Of a stretch of DNA of 64,000 bases, positions 15,855 to 24,941 are shown one piece after another; position 1 is the first letter of the stretch, and the number at the start of each line of letters is the position of its first letter. The notes under the pieces are model-generated. The model did no database searches. It had not been told where the DNA came from and saw only the letters and a list, made by a program, of their open reading frames with translations. The DNA lies in the NCBI RefSeq assembly GCF_030730905.1, contig NZ_JAVAMP010000002.1, positions 729,482 through 793,481 on the forward strand, given 5' to 3'. A program made the translations under genes and the position numbers. This DNA is from Chengkuizengella axinellae (GTDB lineage Bacteria > Bacillota > Bacilli > Paenibacillales > KCTC-33759).

Positions 15855-17027
15855 ATGATATCCCCATCTGAAAAGGTTCGCATACTCCCGAAACAAGAGT
15901 TCTCGGCTATTTTTGATAAAATAAATCAAATGAAAAATATGGGGTTGGATGTGATTAATTTAAGTCAGGGCAACCCTGATATGCCAACACCACCTCATAT
16001 CGTTGAGGAAATAAAACAAGCTGTGGGTGTTTCAACATTCCATAGATATCCTCCGTTTAGAGGGTATTCATTTTTAAAAACAGCGATTTGTGACTTTTAC
16101 AAAAAAGAATATGATGTAGAAGTAGATCCAGAGAAAGAGATTGCGATTTTTAATGGAGGAAAAACAGCGATTTATGTAATATGTCAAGCTTTTTTAAATG
16201 AGAATGATGTTGTATTAACACCTAATCCTGGCTATCCAGAATATATTCCAGACATATTAATGTCTAATGCAATTCCATATCATTTTAACTTAGATGTGCA
16301 AAATAATTATTTACCTACCTATTCTTCATTTGATGCCGCAGAAGTAGCAAAGGCAATGTTTTTAAATTATCCTAACAATCCAACAGGAGCAACGGCTAAC
16401 ACTCAATTTTTTAATGAGACCGTCAATTTTGCAGAGAAGAATAATGTGGGTATTATACATGATTTTGCATATGCCGCTTTTGGTTTTAATGGCCATAAAC
16501 CAGTAAGTTTTCTACAATCAAAAAATGCAAAAAAGGTTGGAATAGAATTATATACATTATCAAAAACATATAATATGGCTGGTTGGCGGATTGCATTTGC
16601 AGTTGGCAATGAGCAGATGATTCAAGCTATTCATTCTTTTCAGGATCATGTTTTTGTAAGCGTATTTGGAGGGGTTCAAAAAGCAGCTGCAGCTGCTTTA
16701 CAAGGAGATCAAACCTGTGTCTCAAGTTTAAATCAATTGTATGAAACAAGAGCTTCATATTTTGTGAAAGAATGCAAAAAAAGACTAGGCTGGAATATAG
16801 AGAAACCTAAAGGAACATTTTATGTTTGGGCACCTGTTCCTCATGGTTATGATTCAATTTCTTTTACATCCCACTTATTAGAAAAAGCACATGTAGCTGT
16901 TACCCCCGGTGCGATATTTGGAGATAAAGGGAATCCATTTATAAGAATTTCCATGGTAGCGGATATCAAAAGATTAGAACAATTCATTGAAAGATTAGAG
17001 AAGCTAGATTTGCGATTTGAACTGTAG
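15855..17027 (+). CDS. bacF: Bacilysin-type aminotransferase BacF
   Basis: The 390-residue product is a fold-type I PLP aminotransferase, full length and intact. The N-terminus LPKQEFSAIFDKINQM, then LSQGNPDMPTPPHIV, the Asn-containing MFLNYPNNPTGA and the PLP-lysine segment TLSKTYNMAGWRIAFAVGN (Lys237) agree closely with BacF as I recall it. BacF is reported to transaminate the dihydro-hydroxyphenylpyruvate intermediate on the way to anticapsin. It lies 17 bases after the chimeric gene with a GGGGGAGG site, so it shares that promoter. Its partner genes bacB, bacC and bacD are not in the window. Confidence 0.88.
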   Translation: MISPSEKVRILPKQEFSAIFDKINQMKNMGLDVINLSQGNPDMPTPPHIVEEIKQAVGVSTFHRYPPFRGYSFLKTAICDFYKKEYDVEVDPEKEIAIFNGGKTAIYVICQAFLNENDVVLTPNPGYPEYIPDILMSNAIPYHFNLDVQNNYLPTYSSFDAAEVAKAMFLNYPNNPTGATANTQFFNETVNFAEKNNVGIIHDFAYAAFGFNGHKPVSFLQSKNAKKVGIELYTLSKTYNMAGWRIAFAVGNEQMIQAIHSFQDHVFVSVFGGVQKAAAAALQGDQTCVSSLNQLYETRASYFVKECKKRLGWNIEKPKGTFYVWAPVPHGYDSISFTSHLLEKAHVAVTPGAIFGDKGNPFIRISMVADIKRLEQFIERLEKLDLRFEL

Positions 17028-17054
17028 AGGTCGTGCTGAGAATTGAACAAATAT

Positions 17055-17082
17055 AGTTACCTTTTAATTGTTGAAGGTAACT
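17055..17082 (+). terminator. Terminator between bacF and bacG
   Basis: AGTTACCTT (17055-17063) and AAGGTAACT (17074-17082) form a perfect 9-bp stem followed by CATTTTTTTTA. It suggests bacG is transcribed less than bacF or by read-through. Confidence 0.8.
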
Positions 17083-17109
17083 CATTTTTTTTATAGGAGT
17101 TGTTTTTGA

Positions 17110-17892
17110 ATGAAAAATGATAGAGTAGCGTTAGTCATAGGAGCTAGCCAAGGGATCGGCAAGTCCATTGCAATTGCTTTAGCGGAAAATGGGTATCATC
17201 TTATTTTAATTGCTAGAAGAAAAGAAAAACTTGAGCAAGTATTAGAGACAGTAAATGAAATAAACAATTCTAAATTGAATATGTGTATCCCTGTTGATAT
17301 AAGTAATCAAGATAATAGAAATCATGTATTTAGAACAGTAGTAAAAAAATATGATCGTTTAGACATACTAATTAACAATGTTCCAGGCGGATCACCTGAT
17401 GAGTTTTTAAACAGTCAAAATGACAAAATGATTGAAACCTTCACTCAAAAAGCAATTACTTATATTGATTGCATGAAACAATCCTATGAATGGATGGAAA
17501 AAAACAATTATGGAAGAATCATTAATTTAGTAGGCAACCTCTGGAAGGAACCCGGGAAGAATATGTTTACAAATAGCTTGATTAATGCAGCGATTATCAA
17601 TGCTAGCAAAAACATATCCATTCAATTGGCACCTAAAGGAATCACGGTGAATTGTGTTAATCCGGGTTTTATTAAAACGGATCGATATCATCATTATATC
17701 CATCGATTGATGACTGATGGAAACATGGGGGTGGAGGAAGCGGAGCGTATAGTTACGGAACAAATTCCTTCAAAAAGAGTAGGAACATCAGAAGAAGTGG
17801 CTTCATTAGTAATGCATTTAGTTTCTGAATCTGGTTCTTATATAACAGGTCAGCAAATATCTGTGGATGGGGGAGCATTAAAAAGTATATAA
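17110..17892 (+). CDS. bacG: Bacilysin-type SDR reductase BacG
   Basis: The 260-residue product is a short-chain dehydrogenase/reductase with the cofactor loop GASQGIG (11-17) and the NNVPGG segment. The stretch RIINLVGNLWKEPGKNMFTN and the end TGQQISVDGGALKSI correspond to BacG, the NADPH-dependent reductase of bacilysin synthesis. The usual SDR YxxxK tyrosine is not seen, which is also how I remember BacG. The gene looks intact. Retention beside a deleted bacA-bacE region suggests either recent loss or a second use. Confidence 0.85.
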   Translation: MKNDRVALVIGASQGIGKSIAIALAENGYHLILIARRKEKLEQVLETVNEINNSKLNMCIPVDISNQDNRNHVFRTVVKKYDRLDILINNVPGGSPDEFLNSQNDKMIETFTQKAITYIDCMKQSYEWMEKNNYGRIINLVGNLWKEPGKNMFTNSLINAAIINASKNISIQLAPKGITVNCVNPGFIKTDRYHHYIHRLMTDGNMGVEEAERIVTEQIPSKRVGTSEEVASLVMHLVSESGSYITGQQISVDGGALKSI

Positions 17893-17943
17893 TCATTCAT
17901 ACATCATATGATAAATAAATGAATGTTTTTAGAGGTGATTTAT

Positions 17944-18141
17944 ATGGCAGAAGGATTTATTTTGATTGTAGTGATCGCGATCGTTGGATTTATTTTGTTT
18001 AATATTGTGACAGGTAATACAAATAAGAAGTCTCGTCGCTCAGATCATTCTAGCACCGGTTTTTTTGGAAGTCACAATGATAGTGATTCAGGAGGAAGTG
18101 ATGGTGGAGGCAGCGATGGCGGAGGTGGAGGAGGAGATTAA
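17944..18141 (+). CDS. Small membrane protein with Gly/Asp/Ser-rich tail
   Basis: I start at ATG 17944 because GAGGTGATT lies just ahead. The 65-residue product has one N-terminal membrane helix (FILIVVIAIVGFILFNIV), a basic stretch (KKSRR) and a low-complexity tail ending in repeats of GGSDGGG. The basic side after the helix suggests the tail may be cytoplasmic. No family with a known function is recognised. It may be transcribed alone. Confidence 0.6.
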   Translation: MAEGFILIVVIAIVGFILFNIVTGNTNKKSRRSDHSSTGFFGSHNDSDSGGSDGGGSDGGGGGGD

Positions 18142-18238
18142 TTCCTTCTTCTTTTTTATTTTCTCTCGTTTTCTAATTTATTTTTATATTTTTGGAATGT
18201 TATGGGTATACACCATATTCTTTTTAGCATAAAATGGT

Positions 18239-18261
18239 TGATAATGGATCTTAGATTATCA
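18239..18261 (+). promoter_or_regulatory. Palindrome ahead of the LiaF-like gene
   Basis: TGATAAT (18239-18245) and ATTATCA (18255-18261) are inverted repeats with a 9-base spacer, overlapping a possible TTGATA...TATAAA promoter. The binding protein is unknown. Confidence 0.35.
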
Positions 18262-18302
18262 TTATAAAATAGCTAAAATATACAAAAAAGGTGGGAATGA
18301 GT

Positions 18303-18998
18303 ATGAATGGGAAACATTTATTTGGATTAGTAGTTATTCTAGTAGGCGTATTTTTATTACTTCATAGTACAGAAATAATAGAGTTCAACCTAGGTGATTT
18401 AATTCGAAATTACTGGCCTATGATTATCGTTATATCTGGTTTATTTAACTTAATCAATAAGTCTTCATCAAAAATTGGAGCGATCATTGTGATTTCGGTT
18501 GGTGTTTTACTTCAATTAAAAATATCAGATATGTTTAATATATTTGAATATGTTTCATTTTGGCCAGTACTACTAATACTTTTAGGTCTTTGGATTATGT
18601 TTTCAAAAGGGGATAAATCATATAAGAAGCATTGGTCTTCACCTAATCTGGATACGAAAGATTCTATTAATAAGGTTACCGCATTCTCAGGAACTGACTT
18701 GAAGAATGTATCTCAAGATTTTAATGGTGGGAGTATAGTGGTTGCTTTTGGTGATACAAATCTGAACTTAAGAGAAGCCAACATAACAAGTAAAAAAGAA
18801 GTAACCATTGATGTGGTAGTTGCATTTGGAGGGGCTGATATATATATACCAGAAAACTGGAACGTTGAATTTAAAGGAGTACCTATATTTGGTGATTGGA
18901 GCAATCGAACATTGGATAGATCCACCACTAACCCTGAAGCACCAACATTAATTCTGAATTGCGTTATTGTTTTTGGCGGCTTGGATATTAAAAACTAG
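18303..18998 (+). CDS. LiaF-like membrane protein
   Basis: I start at ATG 18303, which has AAGGTGG 8 bases ahead. The 231-residue product has about four N-terminal membrane helices typical of DUF5668-like segments (PMIIVISGLFNLI, WPVLLILLGLWIMF). Its C-terminal domain is strand-rich with repeated VVAFGDTNLNL, VVVAFGGADIYIP and CVIVFGGLDI. That pattern is the LiaF C-terminal domain. LiaF proteins inhibit the LiaRS cell-envelope stress system, but no liaRS genes lie nearby here, so the partner is unknown. Confidence 0.75.
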   Translation: MNGKHLFGLVVILVGVFLLLHSTEIIEFNLGDLIRNYWPMIIVISGLFNLINKSSSKIGAIIVISVGVLLQLKISDMFNIFEYVSFWPVLLILLGLWIMFSKGDKSYKKHWSSPNLDTKDSINKVTAFSGTDLKNVSQDFNGGSIVVAFGDTNLNLREANITSKKEVTIDVVVAFGGADIYIPENWNVEFKGVPIFGDWSNRTLDRSTTNPEAPTLILNCVIVFGGLDIKN

Positions 18999-19285
18999 TG
19001 TTATTCATTATGAGGAAATCGATTTACATAGAACTTACTGTTGTTTCATTGAGTATATTAGTATTTCTTCTTGGGATCTATGTTAAGATAGATTGGGAAA
19101 CGATACATTTGTTGTACATCGGTGTGTTTGCATCCGTTATTTCTCAATTAATTCATTGTATTTTATTTGGCAACAACATAACGATTGTTCGTTATGTTGT
19201 TGGTTTTATTTGGGTAGGTACTGCTGTTATTATAGTTCCATTTATCATAGCAATCATATTAGCAATCGCAAGCCTTCACTTGTAA
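18998..19285 (+). CDS. Hypothetical membrane protein
   Basis: The GTG at 18998 overlaps the preceding stop (TAGTG), which suggests translational coupling to the LiaF-like gene. An ATG at 19010 is an alternative and neither has a clear ribosome binding site. The 95-residue product has three hydrophobic segments and no conserved motif that I recognise. Its likely role is in the membrane with the preceding protein, inferred from the overlap alone. Confidence 0.55.
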   Translation: MLFIMRKSIYIELTVVSLSILVFLLGIYVKIDWETIHLLYIGVFASVISQLIHCILFGNNITIVRYVVGFIWVGTAVIIVPFIIAIILAIASLHL

Positions 19286-19324
19286 TTATATTTAAAGTAA
19301 AAGATGAGTTTTGGAGGTATTACA

Positions 19325-20137
19325 ATGAGTGAATTGAACGTAATCAATAAATCAAGTCAAATCAATACAATATTAACCATAAAGGAAGATTTCATTAAAC
19401 TAGGTTTGAAAGATGGCATGACAGTCATCGTTCACTCTTCTTTAAGTTCTATCGGTTGGGTTAGTGGTGGACCTGTTGCAGTAGTTCAAGCCTTGATGGA
19501 TGTAGTAACAGAAAATGGAACTATTATTATGCCGACACATTCACCAAACCTTTCAGATCCATCATATTGGGAAAACCCTCCTGTACCTAAAGAATGGTGG
19601 GCTGTAATTAGAGATACCATGCCCGCATTTGATCCACAGATCACACCAACATGGTATATGGGCAAAATCGTAGAAGCTTTTCGTACATTTCCGAATGTAG
19701 TACGCAGTTATCACCCTATGTATTCATTTGCTGCTTGGGGGAAAAATGCTGAGAATATTACAAAAGAACATTCGTTAAATGATGGGTTAGGTGAAAAGTC
19801 TCCATTAGCAAGAGTTTACGACTTGAACGGGGATGTATTATTACTTGGTGTTGATTATGAGAATAATACTTCCTTTCATTTATCAGAAAACAGAGTGCCA
19901 ATATTAGCAAGAGAAACTCAAGGTGCTCCAATCATAGAAAATGATCAAAGAGGATGGAAAACCTTCAGTCATATTGATATGGATTCAGATTGTTTTAATG
20001 ATATCGGGATAGATTTTGAGAAAGATCATCATGTAAATGTAGGTGAAATTGGGCAAGCCAACGCAAAATTATTTAAGCAAAAGGAATGTGTAGATTTTGC
20101 TGAGAAGTGGTTGGCAAAACGAAATGAAAAGGGATAA
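19325..20137 (+). CDS. AAC(3)-family N-acetyltransferase (YokD-like)
   Basis: The start is ATG 19325 after TTGGAGG. The 270-residue product belongs to the aminoglycoside 3-N-acetyltransferase family. Visible features are the [17 protein letters not shown] loop near the N-terminus, [15 protein letters not shown], the strand around [12 protein letters not shown] and [15 protein letters not shown]. Size and sequence resemble YokD of B. subtilis. Whether it gives aminoglycoside resistance or acts on another amine cannot be told from sequence. It ends before a strong shared terminator. Confidence 0.85.
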   Translation: MSELNVINKSSQINTILTIKEDFIKLGLKDGMTVIVHSSLSSIGWVSGGPVAVVQALMDVVTENGTIIMPTHSPNLSDPSYWENPPVPKEWWAVIRDTMPAFDPQITPTWYMGKIVEAFRTFPNVVRSYHPMYSFAAWGKNAENITKEHSLNDGLGEKSPLARVYDLNGDVLLLGVDYENNTSFHLSENRVPILARETQGAPIIENDQRGWKTFSHIDMDSDCFNDIGIDFEKDHHVNVGEIGQANAKLFKQKECVDFAEKWLAKRNEKG

Positions 20138-20143
20138 AAATGC

Positions 20144-20173
20144 AAGGCTGACGTTTTAAGAAACGTCAGCCTT
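20144..20173. terminator. Bidirectional terminator between convergent genes
   Basis: AAGGCTGACGTTT (20144-20156) and AAACGTCAGCCTT (20161-20173) form a perfect 13-bp stem with loop TAAG. The minus-strand side is followed by GCATTTTTA and serves the ceramidase gene. Confidence 0.9.
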
Positions 20174-20201
20174 CAATATGTTAAAATTTAAAGACATTCA
20201 T

Positions 20202-22310
20202 TTATTCTACAGTGAATTCTGAAGATTTCCCTGTATATTCAAAGACTTTGCCCGTAATTTTTTGGTAAGCCCCATAATGAACAATTCGATAAGTCCCACT
20301 GTCTGCATCTTCAGGTACTTCCCATTCAATAGTAGAGGATGAAGTTCCAAGCAAAGTAGACTCACGATCCCAGTAAAACTTAGTTTCCCAATCATGATCA
20401 TCTGCAATCACTTTCCATTCACCATCTATTAACTGTTGAACCTCCAAATAGGTCGAATCGTTTCTAAAGTTATTGTTAGGATGACCAGACCAAAAAGTGA
20501 CTTTTACTATATCACTAGCTTTGTAATTGGAATTTACATCATCCTTTATATCACCAAAATCTCTAAAGGCTGGTGGAGCATCAAATACAATTCCAGGTAA
20601 AAAATAGACTTGTTCATCTGTAAGATCCTTTGGCGTTGGCCCTGGATCTATTTCCTCATCAAGAATGATGGCATTAGACAGTTTATCAAATTCTTGCAAG
20701 TAAGCAGATAATGTCCATCTTCCAAATTGTGTGGATGCACCTTCATAATGCTGCATATCATATTCCTCTGGTGTTGAAACATAACTTGAATAAGAGTTGG
20801 ATAACCCTGCTATGACCGCATAGTTGTCATCATTAAATTGGTCTGCCATGTTCGTTATGACTAAATCTCCTAATCTTCTTCCGGCCATTGTTGTAAATTC
20901 AGCTGGAACTGCTATAACAGAAAGCTGACCAAGTTGAAAGATTTGCTGTGGAATGATTTGTGGTGTCCAAGGGTCGGGTTCTACTTGTGATGGGGCAAAT
21001 AGTACGGGTTTAGGAAAGTGCTGCTCCCATAACTCTGGGTATAACGATCCACTCATTTCTCCGATTTGGGGAACGATGACCATGAGATCCTGTACAAATT
21101 TTACAATATTATGATGATCCTCTAAAGAATATTCAGCTTGCGTCATTCCTTCTTCAAATACAGGTAACCCAGGTCTACCATCTTCGGTACCTGCTGCAAA
21201 TGAATATCCTAGTGCAGAAGGGTATGTTCTTTGAGTTTCTCCATCTGTATATTGTCCATCTATTTCTATATTAGAAAAATCTTTAAACTGATGTTTGGAG
21301 CTGAGTGGACCCTTTAATCTTTCATTTGCAGTTTCACTTAAATGAATCGCAGCTTCAAACTGAATCCTACCAGATTCCTGAGTGCTTTCAAAATCATTAT
21401 CACCATACCCATCCCCATCACCAAAAATATTTGGGGTAACATCCCCAAGATTTGACTGAGAAAAAGCAGCAACAAATGTTTTCTCGGCATGATAATCGGT
21501 TTCCATTTCTTTTTCATATAGATAGGAAGCGTATCCTTTGTTCTCACCAGAGATGAGATCATTGTCTTGACCCATAGAAACACCATGTACGGCAAACCAA
21601 TTGATGACACCTAACAAATCTCCCTCACTATTTTTAAAATTTAAAAGGGTCATTGTTTTATCTACGTTATCATCGTATTGATTTCGCTCAGCCTCTGGGT
21701 TATTGTTATATGCTTCCTTTGAACGATTGGAACTTGTTCCATCCACTTGTCCTTGATTGATCTCAATATAACCTGGTTCTAAATTTTCATGTGCTCTGAC
21801 AATGGATTCATAAATGCCATCTACAATAACTTCATAATTTTCTTCGTGAAAACCATAACTGCTAACATTATATAACCCTTCATGCGAATATCCACCTGGA
21901 CCGCTGTGATTATGTGTAGCACTTAACATCACATTATTGTAATTATACAAATCTCCATATCCGTTATCTTCTAATTTTTGAATTACTCCTTGAGTGATGG
22001 AATGAAAAATCATGCCTGTATCAGCACTGACAAATACAAGGCTATTGTCAGAATCCTTCTCCTTCATAATGAATGCTCTAGATTTTAATCTGAAATGCAG
22101 TCCTTCAGTCATCATGGAAGAATTGGCATATCCCATCATCACTACTTCAGCTGGAGGTCCTGTTATGTCGTATATCCCTGTGCCAATGTAATAATCAAAA
22201 TCTCCCTCTGCGTAAACGCTTACATCATTTGGTGAAAGTACGTAAGAAAATAAAAATAACAGTGCAAGTAAACCAATGGTAGCTTTTTTGTGAGAATAAT
22301 ACATTTTCAT
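20202..22310 (-). CDS. Secreted neutral (non-lysosomal) ceramidase
   Basis: The 702-residue product has a signal peptide (about 1-35), the ceramidase N-terminal catalytic domain starting YYIGTGIYDITGPPAEVVMMGY, zinc-site motifs (SATHNHSGPGGYS near residue 130 and WFAVHGVSMGQDN near 235) and a C-terminal Ig-like domain (about 560-702). Such enzymes split ceramide into sphingosine and fatty acid outside the cell. The family's GDVSPN motif, whose Ser is the nucleophile in the Pseudomonas enzyme, reads GDVTPN here with Thr292. Activity is therefore uncertain. The ATG follows GAAGGAGG. Confidence 0.88.
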   Translation of the reverse strand: MKMYYSHKKATIGLLALLFLFSYVLSPNDVSVYAEGDFDYYIGTGIYDITGPPAEVVMMGYANSSMMTEGLHFRLKSRAFIMKEKDSDNSLVFVSADTGMIFHSITQGVIQKLEDNGYGDLYNYNNVMLSATHNHSGPGGYSHEGLYNVSSYGFHEENYEVIVDGIYESIVRAHENLEPGYIEINQGQVDGTSSNRSKEAYNNNPEAERNQYDDNVDKTMTLLNFKNSEGDLLGVINWFAVHGVSMGQDNDLISGENKGYASYLYEKEMETDYHAEKTFVAAFSQSNLGDVTPNIFGDGDGYGDNDFESTQESGRIQFEAAIHLSETANERLKGPLSSKHQFKDFSNIEIDGQYTDGETQRTYPSALGYSFAAGTEDGRPGLPVFEEGMTQAEYSLEDHHNIVKFVQDLMVIVPQIGEMSGSLYPELWEQHFPKPVLFAPSQVEPDPWTPQIIPQQIFQLGQLSVIAVPAEFTTMAGRRLGDLVITNMADQFNDDNYAVIAGLSNSYSSYVSTPEEYDMQHYEGASTQFGRWTLSAYLQEFDKLSNAIILDEEIDPGPTPKDLTDEQVYFLPGIVFDAPPAFRDFGDIKDDVNSNYKASDIVKVTFWSGHPNNNFRNDSTYLEVQQLIDGEWKVIADDHDWETKFYWDRESTLLGTSSSTIEWEVPEDADSGTYRIVHYGAYQKITGKVFEYTGKSSEFTVE

Positions 22311-22508
22311 TTAAATCCTCCTTCAATTTTCATATTCACTTAAGTTTTTATGTAATTATTAAATGTATAGACAACTACTAATAAAATATTTACGAAAATG
22401 TAAATTATTACAATAAAATTCTATGAGTGGTTCCGTAGATTAAAGTAAATATGAAATTTTTCTATACTTTTTAGAGAATTATTGTAAAATAGTTAAGATT
22501 GTATTCAT

Positions 22509-22745
22509 ATGTTGGAGGGGTTGTATGAAAACGCAAACGATACGATTGAAAAACCTATTTTTCAGGATTTAGTGAGAGAAGTTAACGATCTTAAAATACT
22601 AGATCTAGGGTGTGGAGATGGAAGATATGGGTGTGAGCTTTTAGACAAAGGATGTTATTACAAGAAGCGGATTTCTTATTCGAGACTTTATGAAATCATT
22701 TTTAATCATTCCATAAAAATGAAAAAACTCAAAGGAGAGATATAA
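22509..22745 (+). pseudogene. Methyltransferase fragment
   Basis: The frame carries LYENANDTIEKPIFQDLVRE and the SAM loop ILDLGCGDGRYGCELLDKG, matching the first third of a class I methyltransferase, but the normal N-terminal residues and the whole C-terminal half are missing. After DKGC the sequence turns into unrelated basic residues and stops within 30 codons. An out-of-frame EADFLFETL trace follows and may be a remnant of the original C-terminus. It ends directly before the next gene. Confidence 0.55.
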
Positions 22746-23309
22746 ATGTTCAAACAACCACTTATTGTTCAAACATTATTAGATGAAGCAAAAAAGTTAC
22801 ACTTTTCAATGTCTTGTGATTTAGAAACAGGCTCTATTTTAAGGACACTTGCAGCTTCTAAACCAGAAAGTAATATTTTAGAAATTGGAACAGGGGTCGG
22901 GGTTTCTACAAGCTGGATACTAGAAGGAATGGACACAAATTCAAATTTAATTTCTATTGAAATGGACAAAGAAGCTCATCAAATTGCTAAACAACACTTA
23001 GGAAAAGATGAAAGAGTAACTTTTGTTACGATGGATGGCAGTGATTTCATTAAAAACAATAAAGATAAGAAGTTTGAGTTGATCTTTGCAGACTCATGGC
23101 CAGGAAAATTTTATGATCTAGAAGAAACGCTGGGGATGTTAAAAAAAGGCGGTATTTATCTAATAGATGATTTAACCCCTGCAGAGAATTGGCCTGAAGA
23201 ACATGGACCTAAAGTAGACCACCTAAAAGAATACTTAAGTAAACGAGATGATTTGCAAATAACCCCGCTTGATTGGTCAACAGGTTTGATCATAGCAGTG
23301 AAAAAATAA
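22746..23309 (+). CDS. O-methyltransferase-like SAM-dependent methyltransferase
   Basis: The 187-residue product is a complete class I methyltransferase. It has SMSCDLETGSILRTLAASKP, the SAM loop ILEIGTGVGVSTSW (about 45-58), the acidic ISIEMD after strand 2, and FELIFADSWPGKFYDLE as the post-core motif. The layout is that of the O-methyltransferase (family 3) group, for which catechol-like or other small substrates are known. The specific substrate is not visible. An AAAGGAGAG site precedes the ATG. Confidence 0.8.
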   Translation: MFKQPLIVQTLLDEAKKLHFSMSCDLETGSILRTLAASKPESNILEIGTGVGVSTSWILEGMDTNSNLISIEMDKEAHQIAKQHLGKDERVTFVTMDGSDFIKNNKDKKFELIFADSWPGKFYDLEETLGMLKKGGIYLIDDLTPAENWPEEHGPKVDHLKEYLSKRDDLQITPLDWSTGLIIAVKK

Positions 23310-23332
23310 TGAAGAACAGGTGATAAACAGCA

Positions 23333-23899
23333 ATGAAAACGAACATATACTTTGTAAGGCATGCACATTCAACTTATACTCCGGATGAATTAAACAGACC
23401 TTTATCAGAACGTGGGTTTCTTGATGCTAAAGTAGTAACTGAAACTTTAAAAAGTGTAAATATTGATGTTGTTATCTCAAGTCCTTATAAGAGAGCCATC
23501 CAGACTGTGGAGGGAATAGCTCAACATTTCGATCAAACCATTATGATGGAAGAAGATTACAAGGAACGTTTGTTGTCAAAAGTGCCTGTAGATGATTTCA
23601 ACAATGCAATCAAAAAAGTATGGGAGGATGAACACTTTTCTTGGGAAGGTGGGGAGTCCAATTACATCGCGCAAGAAAGAGGAGTTTCTGTAACTAAAAA
23701 GGTATTAGATATATATCATGGGAAGAACATTGTGGTAGGAACACATGGCAATATTATGGTTTTAATTATGAAATATTTTGATAGCAAATATGACTATCAC
23801 TTTTGGAAAGAGCTTGATATGCCTGATATATACAAATTAACTTTTGAAGGTGAGAAGCTGATATACGTTAACCATCTTTGGAGGAGAAAAACAATTTGA
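23333..23899 (+). CDS. Histidine phosphatase family protein
   Basis: The 188-residue product has the phosphoglycerate-mutase-like signature FVRHAHSTYTPDELNRPLSE with the nucleophile His in RHA, a second Arg in SSPYKRAIQT and the late catalytic His in VVGTHGNIM. These features mark a branch 1 histidine phosphatase. Its phosphorylated substrate is unknown. It follows the methyltransferase by 23 bases and may share its transcript. A second family member lies at 63252. Confidence 0.85.
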   Translation: MKTNIYFVRHAHSTYTPDELNRPLSERGFLDAKVVTETLKSVNIDVVISSPYKRAIQTVEGIAQHFDQTIMMEEDYKERLLSKVPVDDFNNAIKKVWEDEHFSWEGGESNYIAQERGVSVTKKVLDIYHGKNIVVGTHGNIMVLIMKYFDSKYDYHFWKELDMPDIYKLTFEGEKLIYVNHLWRRKTI

Positions 23900-23907
23900 A
23901 AAGCTGA

Positions 23908-24258
23908 GTGAAAATACTACTACACCCATCATTATATTGTGTTTTTCTTGTTTTTTTGATTATCACTAGCTTTTACAAAACTAGAAATCCATTAGATTCT
24001 AAGAAAATAGAAATACCACAAAAGAGGTTAGGGGTTGGAGTGTTTTCTTTTTTTGCAGGATTTATTATGTTCGCTATTAGTTTAATAGAGTTATATATGA
24101 AAAGTAGAAATTTACCATTGTTACCATGGCTAAGTGTCTTAAGTGTACCATTTATGTTTGTAGGAATTGTTCTTTGTTTGGATTTCTTTTATTTAAGATT
24201 AAAAAATGGGAATTTCAAGAAGTTACAATCGTTCCTTGAAAAACTTGGTGTTTACTAG
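23908..24258 (+). CDS. Hypothetical membrane protein
   Basis: A GTG start 8 bases after the phosphatase stop opens a 116-residue frame with three hydrophobic segments (about 7-21, 44-61 and 72-91) and a basic C-terminus. The last 36 bases overlap the 3' end of the convergent gene on the other strand. No family is recognised. The close spacing suggests transcription with the phosphatase. Confidence 0.55.
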   Translation: MKILLHPSLYCVFLVFLIITSFYKTRNPLDSKKIEIPQKRLGVGVFSFFAGFIMFAISLIELYMKSRNLPLLPWLSVLSVPFMFVGIVLCLDFFYLRLKNGNFKKLQSFLEKLGVY

Positions 24259-24825
24259 AATTAATAATCCAACCAATGAAGTAAATACCATGATAGCAAT
24301 AATTTCTATTGGACCCAAGTCAATGTTTACTTTTGAAGTATTATTCCTTTCATAAGCTGAGAAACTAGTATTGTCCCAATTTTCATAAATGATGTTTTCA
24401 TCGTAACGTGTTAAGGCTTTAGCCACTTCTCCAGACTCTAAGAGGCTTACATAAATTAAAGTATCATTTGCATCATAGCCTGTATATATAACAGCAGGTT
24501 CATTATTCTCATTCACAGAACTAAACTTGCTTAATTCTGTAATGGAGATGTTATCCTTCACAAATTCCCTGAATAGTTCTTTATCATAAATATCAATTCT
24601 GAAGGTTCCATTTCCGTTATCTAGATGTTGAGTTTCTAACGGTTGTGCATTCTCAAGTTTCTTAAACACAGCTGTTAAAATACTTTTTTCATACGATACA
24701 TCTAGCAATTTTTTTGTTTCTTCGTCTATTTCAAGTTCTTTGAGTGGAGTGGAATCTGAATGAATAAGAAATATGCCCATTATAAAGAGGAATAATATGA
24801 TCATCTTTATAGTTCTAAACCTCAT
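24223..24825 (-). CDS. Hypothetical protein with helices at both ends
   Basis: The 200-residue product has an N-terminal hydrophobic segment (about 6-22), a polar domain of about 150 residues and a C-terminal membrane helix (about 171-190), ending in KFFKERL. This suggests an extracellular domain held at both ends or a signal peptide plus C-terminal anchor. No enzyme motif is visible. The ATG follows GGTGGTGG. Its 3' end overlaps the convergent gene by 36 bases. Confidence 0.55.
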   Translation of the reverse strand: MRFRTIKMIILFLFIMGIFLIHSDSTPLKELEIDEETKKLLDVSYEKSILTAVFKKLENAQPLETQHLDNGNGTFRIDIYDKELFREFVKDNISITELSKFSSVNENNEPAVIYTGYDANDTLIYVSLLESGEVAKALTRYDENIIYENWDNTSFSAYERNNTSKVNIDLGPIEIIAIMVFTSLVGLLILVNTKFFKERL

Positions 24826-24941
24826 TGAAAACCACCACCTTAATGAATGTATGGTAAATATATGTATATTTTACATGAAAATGTTGTTTTGTGGGGATAA
24901 ATTTTGGCACATCAATGAGGTCAAGAAGTCATATTACTGGT

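Noticed and set aside
18239..18261. Fur box ahead of the LiaF-like gene
   Set aside because: The arms TGATAAT/ATTATCA match Fur halves, but the 9-base spacer differs from the 1-base spacing of the Fur site.
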